Shown one piece after another: positions 58,819-64,000 of a stretch of DNA of 64,000 nucleotides; position 1 is the first letter of the stretch, and every line of letters starts with the position of its first letter. The position numbers and the translations under genes were made by a program. The stretch spans positions 2,790,001 to 2,854,000 of the forward strand of contig NZ_PEBF01000001.1 in the NCBI RefSeq assembly GCF_002742625.1, given 5' to 3'. The notes under the pieces were generated by a model that was not told the origin of the DNA, ran no database searches, and saw only the letters and a list, made by a program, of their open reading frames with translations. Source of the stretch: Caulobacter sp. FWC2 (GTDB lineage: Bacteria > Pseudomonadota > Alphaproteobacteria > Caulobacterales > Caulobacteraceae).

Positions 58819-59184
58819 ATGTCCTCACGCCAACCCCTTGTTCTGATCGTCGAAGACGAACCCCTGATCCGGGAATTGGCTGGCCTTGCGGTCGCCGACG
58901 CGGGTTTTGACGTCGTGGAGGCCGCCGATGCGCAGCAGGCGCTGGAAATCCTGAACGCCCGCAGTGACGTCGGCGTGCTCTGCACCGATGTCGACATGCC
59001 CGGCGCCTTGAACGGGTTGGAACTGGCGCGTCTGGTGCACGAGCGCTGGCCCGCCATCCGCCTGGTCGTGACGTCCGGCCGCCCCCTCCCCGCGCCGGTC
59101 CCTGACGATGGCCGGTTCTTGAGCAAACCCTATTCGCTCGACGCCCTGACCCGGACCGTGGCGGACGTTTCAGACCCCTCCTGA
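58819..59184 (+). CDS. Single-domain response regulator receiver
   Basis: A 121-residue stand-alone CheY-like receiver. Acidic pocket in VLIVEDEPLIRELAG, phospho-acceptor Asp57 in VLCTDVDMPG, switch Ser/Thr in LVVTSGRPLP and Lys in RFLSKPYSLDAL. No output domain. Receivers of this FLSKPYS type often take phosphate from HWE or hybrid kinases; the HWE kinase at 4553 and the hybrid kinase at 59789 are candidates. I chose ATG 58819 because the frame upstream is not conserved. Confidence 0.9.
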   Translation: MSSRQPLVLIVEDEPLIRELAGLAVADAGFDVVEAADAQQALEILNARSDVGVLCTDVDMPGALNGLELARLVHERWPAIRLVVTSGRPLPAPVPDDGRFLSKPYSLDALTRTVADVSDPS

Positions 59185-59193
59185 GGCAGCGAC

Positions 59194-59397
59194 CTAGGTC
59201 GTCGGAGCGCTGTCGCGCAGCACCAACGCGCCCTGTGACAGGACGATACGCTCTCCCGGATGGGCCGTAAGCGCAGCCTCGAAAATGGCGTTGGCGAGGA
59301 TCATCGTGGCGGCGCGCCCAAGGAGACGCCCTGGGCCGCGGCTCGTCCGAAGTTCGACGGTGAAGGGAGCGCTGTCCTGAAAGGTCGCCGCAGCCAT
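59194..59397 (-). CDS. Small hypothetical protein, paralogue of the upstream gene
   Basis: A 67-residue protein: MAAATFQDSAPFTVELRTSR, then ILANAIFEAALTAHPGERIV and LSQGALVLRDS. It shares its layout with residues 36-95 of the next gene (PFTVEL/PFSVEL, then a helix with aromatic/Ala core, then PG-R-VVL). It starts 17 bases after that gene's stop. No clear ribosome site. Function unknown. Confidence 0.55.
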   Translation of the reverse strand: MAAATFQDSAPFTVELRTSRGPGRLLGRAATMILANAIFEAALTAHPGERIVLSQGALVLRDSAPTT

Positions 59398-59414
59398 GAG
59401 CCAAATCCGACCGG

Positions 59415-59702
59415 CTACTGGGGCTTGGCGTCCCAGCGGCTCATGATGCGATCCTGGTGGCGCAGCACGACGACGCGGCCGGGATATTCCCGCGTGGCGG
59501 CATAGTAGGCCGCGTAGCCAATCGATGGAGAGGCGCTGACGGCGACCACCTGTTCGAGGGCGCCCATATCGGACGACCAAAGCTCGACGCTGAACGGAAG
59601 ATCTTCCTCATCGCTTTGGAACTTCTGCCCCGGAGGCGGCGTTTTCGACCGACGGTCGAGGGGGCTGTCGGCGGGGCTTAGCTTGGCAATCTGCGGGGCC
59701 AT
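59415..59702 (-). CDS. Small hypothetical protein
   Basis: A 95-residue protein: a polar N-terminus of about 35 residues, then DLPFSVELWSSDMGALEQVV, IGYAAYYAATREYPGRVVVL and RHQDRIMSRWD. This strand-helix-strand module is also found in shorter form in the downstream gene. GGGAGGACATC is a strong ribosome site before ATG 59702. It diverges from the hybrid kinase gene. Function unknown. Confidence 0.65.
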   Translation of the reverse strand: MAPQIAKLSPADSPLDRRSKTPPPGQKFQSDEEDLPFSVELWSSDMGALEQVVAVSASPSIGYAAYYAATREYPGRVVVLRHQDRIMSRWDAKPQ

Positions 59703-59788
59703 GATGTCCTCCCGTGAGACATGGCAGGCTTGCTCCAGTGGATGCTTATGTCAATTAACAGATGCGAGCGGGACGGAAAGATCAGCAG

Positions 59789-62140
59789 ATGACTGAGCCC
59801 AACGATCGCCGGTTCGAACTGCTTGTCGAGTCGCTGACCGGCTACGGCGTCTACATGCTCGATCTCGCCGGCAAGGTCACAAGCTGGAACCGCGGCGCAC
59901 AGAACCTCAAGGGTTACAGCGCCGAGGAGATTCAGGGCCAGCCGTTCAGCCGTTTCTTCACGCCGGAGGACCGCCGCGCGGGCCTGCCCGAGCACCTAAT
60001 CGATCAAGCGCGAAAAGACGGTCGCGTCGACGGCGAAGGCTGGCGGGTGCGCAAGGACGGCAGTCAGTTCTGGGCGGTGGCGACGTTGCATCTGATGCGC
60101 GACGACCACGGCGAGCCGATCGGTTTCGCCAAGGTCACGCGCGACATGACCGAGCAGCGCGCCGCTCAGCAAGCCCTGATCGAGAGCGAGCGGCGCTTCC
60201 GCTACCTCGTCGAGGGCGTCGTCGATTACGCCATCTACATGCTCGACGTGAACGGCGTCGTCACCAACTGGAACCGCGGCGCGCAACGCATCAAGGGCTA
60301 CGACGCCGAGGAGATCGTCGGACGCCATTTCGGCGCCTTCTACACGCCTGAGGATCGCAGCGCGGGACGCCCCGCCCTGGCGCTGGCCACCGCCAAGGCC
60401 GAGGGCCGGTTCGAGGGCGAAGGCTGGCGGCTACGCAAGGACGCAAGCCGCTTTTGGGCGTCCGTGGTGATCGATCCGATCCATGACGAGGCCGGGACCC
60501 ATATCGGCTACGCCAAGATCACCCGCGACATCAGTGAGCGCAAGGCGGCCGAGGAGGCGCTAGCCCAGAGCGAACGCCAGTTTCGGATGCTGGTCGAAGG
60601 CGTGGTCGACTACGCGCTCTACATGCTCGATCCCAATGGCATCATCACCAACTGGAACGCCGGCGCGCAGAAGATCAAGGGTTACCAGGCCAGCGAGATC
60701 GTCGGTCAGCACTTCTCGAAATTCTACGCCCCGGAGGACCGGGCCGCCGGCCTGCCGCTGCAAGGTTTGCATCAGGCCGCCAGCGAGGGCCGCTTCGAGG
60801 CCGAGGCTTGGCGCGTGCGCAAGGACGGCACTCGCTTTTGGGCCAACGTCGTCATCGACCCGATCCGCGATGAGACCGGCCACCTGGTGGGTTATGCCAA
60901 GATCACCCGCGACATCACCGACAAGAAGCGCGCCCAGGCCGAGCTCGACCAGGCCCGCGAGCGGATCGCGCACAATCAGAAGATGGAGGCCCTGGGTCAG
61001 CTCACCGGGGGCGTGGCGCACGACTTCAACAACCTCTTGATGGTCGTTGGCGGCCAAGCCCACCTGCTTCGCGCCAAGGTGGGCGATGACGCCAAGGCCC
61101 ACCGCGCCCTTGACGCGATCGAGACCTCGGCGCTTCGCGGCCAGGACCTGACGCGACACCTGCTGTCCTTTGCCCGCCGTCAGCGCCTGCAAACGACCGT
61201 GGCCCCCTTCGCCGAGCGGATGAGCGGCGTGCGCGAACTGGTCGCCACCAGCCTACCGGCCAGCATCGAATTGGAACTGATCATCCCCGAAACCCTCTGG
61301 TCGGTCGAGGTCGACCAGGGCGAGCTGGATCTGGCCATCCTCAATCTGGCGGTCAATGCCCGCGACGCCATGCCGGCGGGCGGCAGACTGACGATTTCGG
61401 CGCGCAATACGAGCCTGCCCCCATCGGCTGGCGGGCTTGAAGGTGATTTCGTCGAGGTCTGCGTCGCCGACACCGGAACCGGCATCGCCCCCGATATCCT
61501 GGAGCGGATTTTCGAGCCGTTCTTCACGACCAAGGATATCGACAAGGGGACGGGCCTTGGCCTGAGCCATGTCTACGGGTTCGCCCAGCAGGCTGGAGGG
61601 GACGTCCAGGTCCATAGCGCGCTGGGCGCGGGCACGCGCTTTTCGATCCTCCTGCCCCGATCGCGTGAAACCGCGACGCCCAAGGTCCAGGCGTCGGCGG
61701 CGAGTGGTCAGATCGCGGCCGCCAAGGTGCTGCTCGTCGAAGACAATCCCGATGTGGCGGACGTGGCGACCGGATTGCTCGAGAGCCTGGGCCACCAGGT
61801 GTGGGTCGCTATCGACGCGGCGACCGCCCTGAGCGCGATGCAGAAGGAGCCGCTCCCGGATCTGGTGATCAGCGATATCGTCATGGCCGGTGAAATGGAT
61901 GGCGTGGGGCTGGCGCGGCTGCTGCGGGAGCGTCACCCCGATCTGCCGATCCTCTTGGCCACCGGCTACAGCCAGTCGGCCGAGCATCTGGCGAGCGAGT
62001 TTCGCATCCTTCGCAAGCCCTACAGCCTTGACGACCTCAGGGACGCGATCCAGATGACCATGACGCAGGCTTCGGCGATCAGCCAAGGCACGGTCATCCC
62101 CCTCGCGCGCTCGCGCGGCGGCCGTGAACGTTCGGCCTAA
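59789..62140 (+). CDS. Triple-PAS hybrid histidine kinase
   Basis: A 783-residue soluble sensor kinase. Three near-identical PAS domains in tandem (about 15-135, 140-260, 265-385), each with YMLD...NWNRGAQ-KGY, then FFTPEDR/FYTPEDR and a KITRDI-type closure. HisKA follows with His411 in [15 protein letters not shown], HATPase with [40 protein letters not shown] and [12 protein letters not shown], and a C-terminal receiver with Asp696 in [16 protein letters not shown]. Autophosphorylation and transfer can occur in one protein. I chose ATG 59789 ([12 protein letters not shown]). Signal unknown. Confidence 0.95.
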   Translation: MTEPNDRRFELLVESLTGYGVYMLDLAGKVTSWNRGAQNLKGYSAEEIQGQPFSRFFTPEDRRAGLPEHLIDQARKDGRVDGEGWRVRKDGSQFWAVATLHLMRDDHGEPIGFAKVTRDMTEQRAAQQALIESERRFRYLVEGVVDYAIYMLDVNGVVTNWNRGAQRIKGYDAEEIVGRHFGAFYTPEDRSAGRPALALATAKAEGRFEGEGWRLRKDASRFWASVVIDPIHDEAGTHIGYAKITRDISERKAAEEALAQSERQFRMLVEGVVDYALYMLDPNGIITNWNAGAQKIKGYQASEIVGQHFSKFYAPEDRAAGLPLQGLHQAASEGRFEAEAWRVRKDGTRFWANVVIDPIRDETGHLVGYAKITRDITDKKRAQAELDQARERIAHNQKMEALGQLTGGVAHDFNNLLMVVGGQAHLLRAKVGDDAKAHRALDAIETSALRGQDLTRHLLSFARRQRLQTTVAPFAERMSGVRELVATSLPASIELELIIPETLWSVEVDQGELDLAILNLAVNARDAMPAGGRLTISARNTSLPPSAGGLEGDFVEVCVADTGTGIAPDILERIFEPFFTTKDIDKGTGLGLSHVYGFAQQAGGDVQVHSALGAGTRFSILLPRSRETATPKVQASAASGQIAAAKVLLVEDNPDVADVATGLLESLGHQVWVAIDAATALSAMQKEPLPDLVISDIVMAGEMDGVGLARLLRERHPDLPILLATGYSQSAEHLASEFRILRKPYSLDDLRDAIQMTMTQASAISQGTVIPLARSRGGRERSA

Positions 62141-62286
62141 CCCCCCGCGGCGGATGCGCAGCTGGCGACCGCAAGCTTCGCCTCGCTTGCGATCCGCCCG
62201 CGACGGATCACTTGGCCCGCAGCGCCGTTGTCCTAAAGCCAGCGACGCTCCGTGCGCCGCGCCAGTGTCAACGCCAAGGGGCCAGC

Positions 62287-62562
62287 ATGAATCCTGGAGT
62301 CCGCGCGCACTATCGAACCGAGCTTGAGCGCATCACAGAGCTCGTTTCCGGACCGGCGAGCCACGCGACCTTTCTCTTCGACGACCTCGCCGCGGAAGCC
62401 GACTTCGTGTGCAGGGTCCACGCGGTGCCGTTCTGTACGGCGCTACGCGCGGCCGTCAGCGCTTTCCAGATCGCCTTTGTGTCGTCCAAGGACGCCGCGG
62501 TCGCCCACGCGGCCGCCTGCGCTCGGCTGGAGGTCATCGCCCTCCTGGCGGACGGGCGGTGA
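62287..62562 (+). CDS. Small helical hypothetical protein
   Basis: A 91-residue helical protein: MNPGVRAHYRTELERITELV, then FLFDDLAAEADFVCRVHAVP and DAAVAHAAACARLEVIALLA. Two cysteines lie far apart; no motif known. I chose ATG 62287 over the Arg-rich extension to 62212. It is 15 bases upstream of the DUF6880 gene on the same strand, which suggests co-transcription. Confidence 0.6.
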   Translation: MNPGVRAHYRTELERITELVSGPASHATFLFDDLAAEADFVCRVHAVPFCTALRAAVSAFQIAFVSSKDAAVAHAAACARLEVIALLADGR

Positions 62563-62577
62563 GCGCAGGCCTGGTCC

Positions 62578-63834
62578 ATGGCTAGATCAAGTGTCGCCGC
62601 TCTCAAGAAGGTGACGCCCGAGAACCTCGCGGGGCTCGGCGCCGAGCGGTTGGCCGAGATCCTGGTCGAGGTGGCCGACACCCGGACCGATCTCAAGCGG
62701 CGGCTGCGCATGGAACTGGCCGCCGGGCTTGGCGCGACCCACCTGGCGCCGGAGATCGACAAGCGGCTTGGAGCCCTGGAAACCAGCCGAGGCCAGGTGA
62801 CCTGGCGCCAGAAGCCGGCCTTCCTGCGGGACCTCGACGCGCTACGAGGCCTTATCGCCGAGCGGCTCGCGCGGCAGGAACCGGACGCGGCGCGCGAGCG
62901 GATGTGGCGCTTCCTGGCCACGGCGGGCCAGACATCGCCGCGGTTGCGCGATCCAGATGATGCGTTCGAGGCGATCTACGCCCGGGCGGCCGGCGATCTT
63001 GGCCGGCTGCTAGCCCCACATGATCCTCAGCTGGCGGCCAACGCTGTGGTCGAAGCGGCCCAGGCCGCGCCTCAGGCCTGGGCCAGATGGATGCCGAAGG
63101 TGATGGCCGCCCTGCCGGTCCAGACGGCGAAGGCGGCCCTGGCGCTCGCGCTGGCGCGCGCCAGGACCGCGCCTGGTTGGACGGTGGTGATCCGCCATCT
63201 CGCCGACGCGGCCGGTGACGTCGAGGCCTACCGCGACACCTATAGCGCCCCCGCCATGCAGACCCCGGCCGTGGCGGTCGAGCTCGCCCAGCGGTGGCTG
63301 GAGGTCGGCGAGGTCGAAGAGGCCGGCGCGGCCTTGCGTCTGGCTGCGCCCAAGCCCCAGGGCCAAGCGGCCCGTCTGGCCGCGCCGGACTTCGATTGGG
63401 AAACGGCCTGGCTCGACTATCTCGAGGCCACGGGTGAGGCCGCCGCCGCTCAGGCCGTACGGTGGGCCTCGTTCCAGCGCACCTTGGACATCGGCCGCGC
63501 CAAGGCCTTCGTCGGCCGGTTGGATGGGTTCGAGGACGTAGAGGCCGAAGGCCAGGCGCTGGCCCACGCCGCCACGCACCAGGACTTTCAAAAGGGCTTG
63601 GAGCTGTTGATGGCTTGGCCTGCTCTGCCCGAGGCCAGCCGCATGATCCTCGCGCGAGCCCAGGACGCCAAGATCGATCCCGAGCAGGCCGAGATTTGGG
63701 CCGCCAAGCTTCGCAAGCGCTTTCCCGCCGCCGCCCACCGGCTGTTGAGGCGGGGCGCGGCGACGGCGTTCAAACAGCGGGCGTTGAAGCTTTCGCAGCG
63801 ACTCTCCGAGGAGGCCGACACGATCGGTCTGTGA
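62578..63834 (+). CDS. DUF6880 family protein
   Basis: A 418-residue soluble, mostly helical protein. N-terminus LKKVTPENLAGLGAERLAEI, then LRMELAAGLGATHLAPEIDK and RQKPAFLRDLDALRGLIAER; the rest looks like TPR-type helical pairs (VAVELAQRWLEVGEVEEAGA, WLDYLEATGEAAAAQAVRWA). The layout matches DUF6880, an alphaproteobacterial family of unknown function; the repeats suggest a protein-protein role. Confidence 0.8.
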   Translation: MARSSVAALKKVTPENLAGLGAERLAEILVEVADTRTDLKRRLRMELAAGLGATHLAPEIDKRLGALETSRGQVTWRQKPAFLRDLDALRGLIAERLARQEPDAARERMWRFLATAGQTSPRLRDPDDAFEAIYARAAGDLGRLLAPHDPQLAANAVVEAAQAAPQAWARWMPKVMAALPVQTAKAALALALARARTAPGWTVVIRHLADAAGDVEAYRDTYSAPAMQTPAVAVELAQRWLEVGEVEEAGAALRLAAPKPQGQAARLAAPDFDWETAWLDYLEATGEAAAAQAVRWASFQRTLDIGRAKAFVGRLDGFEDVEAEGQALAHAATHQDFQKGLELLMAWPALPEASRMILARAQDAKIDPEQAEIWAAKLRKRFPAAAHRLLRRGAATAFKQRALKLSQRLSEEADTIGL

Positions 63835-63937
63835 CGCAGCGCCCCCAGACAAAAACGCCAGCCGCTTTCCGTTGGCATAGCCGCGGCGCAAGGCGCATCC
63901 TGCACGGATCGAGAGCGTCTCACCGGCCTGCTCCCGC

Positions 63938-64000
63938 TTAGGAGATCTCGTACTCCGGCCTCGCGGAGTAGAGCCCTTGTCGCTTCAGATTCGTCATCAC
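63938..64000 (-). CDS. Possible C-terminal end of a gene beyond the window
   Basis: On the minus strand a frame open from the right edge ends in TAA at 63940-63938 after 20 codons (VMTNLKRQGLYSARPEYEIS). It could be the end of a neighbouring gene or chance. The 103 bases between 63835 and 63937 hold nothing I can support. Confidence 0.25.
   Translation of the reverse strand: MMTNLKRQGLYSARPEYEIS

Overview
The window is about two-thirds G+C and reads as a Caulobacter-like alphaproteobacterium. Evidence: an imuA-imuB-dnaE2 cassette with a GTTC-N7-GTTC type LexA box, an HWE histidine kinase, many GGAAC-N16/17-CGTT promoters of the EcfG (sigma-T/RpoE2) general stress type, and many alphaproteobacterial small domain families (DUF3606, DUF4142, DUF3597, DUF6880). 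I see no tRNA, rRNA, CRISPR array, or plasmid replication, partition or transfer genes. One IS110/IS1111 element and an ardA antirestriction gene are the only signs of mobile DNA.

Layout. 1-2.1 kb: two divergent Crp/Fnr regulators and small proteins. 2.1-4.4 kb: an ATP-dependent DNA ligase behind a 24-codon leader ORF, and a 3-methyladenine glycosylase. 4.5-10.9 kb: a multi-PAS HWE kinase, a GGDEF-EAL protein, an XRE regulator and a DksA/TraR zinc-finger protein. 11.0-13.1 kb: an insertion sequence that splits a SRAP (YedK/HMCES) gene between its start codon and its catalytic Cys2. 13.1-14.4 kb: a zinc-ribbon protein, a GIY-YIG-like protein and a hypothetical protein. 14.6-20.7 kb: the SOS mutasome operon imuA-imuB-dnaE2, ending in alkB. 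20.6-26.1 kb: small stress proteins, exonuclease III, ardA and a diacylglycerol-kinase-family protein. 26.3-28.2 kb: an M61 peptidase. 28.3-37.1 kb: a formate dehydrogenase-like molybdoenzyme facing a seven-gene aa3/caa3 cytochrome oxidase operon with fdhD embedded in it. 37.2-46.9 kb: stress lipoproteins, hemerythrin, large catalase, an alpha/beta hydrolase and a GH65 glycosidase. 46.9-51.4 kb: Ku and LigD (bacterial NHEJ). 51.4-57.5 kb: a ClpP-like protease operon, a second hemerythrin, DUF4142/DUF3597 and small membrane proteins. 57.5-58.4 kb: Hsp20 behind a ROSE-type RNA thermometer. 58.8-63.8 kb: a receiver protein, a hybrid kinase, tandem small paralogues and a DUF6880 protein.

Two themes tie the genes together. 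The first is DNA repair: alkylation repair (Mpg, AlkB), abasic sites (XthA, the broken SRAP), translesion synthesis (ImuAB-DnaE2) and end joining (Ku, LigD, a second ligase). The second is the general stress response: I read by eye 18 candidate EcfG-type promoters, four of them exact, in front of the repair genes, catalase, hemerythrins and many short envelope proteins. No ecfG, phyR or nepR gene lies in the window.
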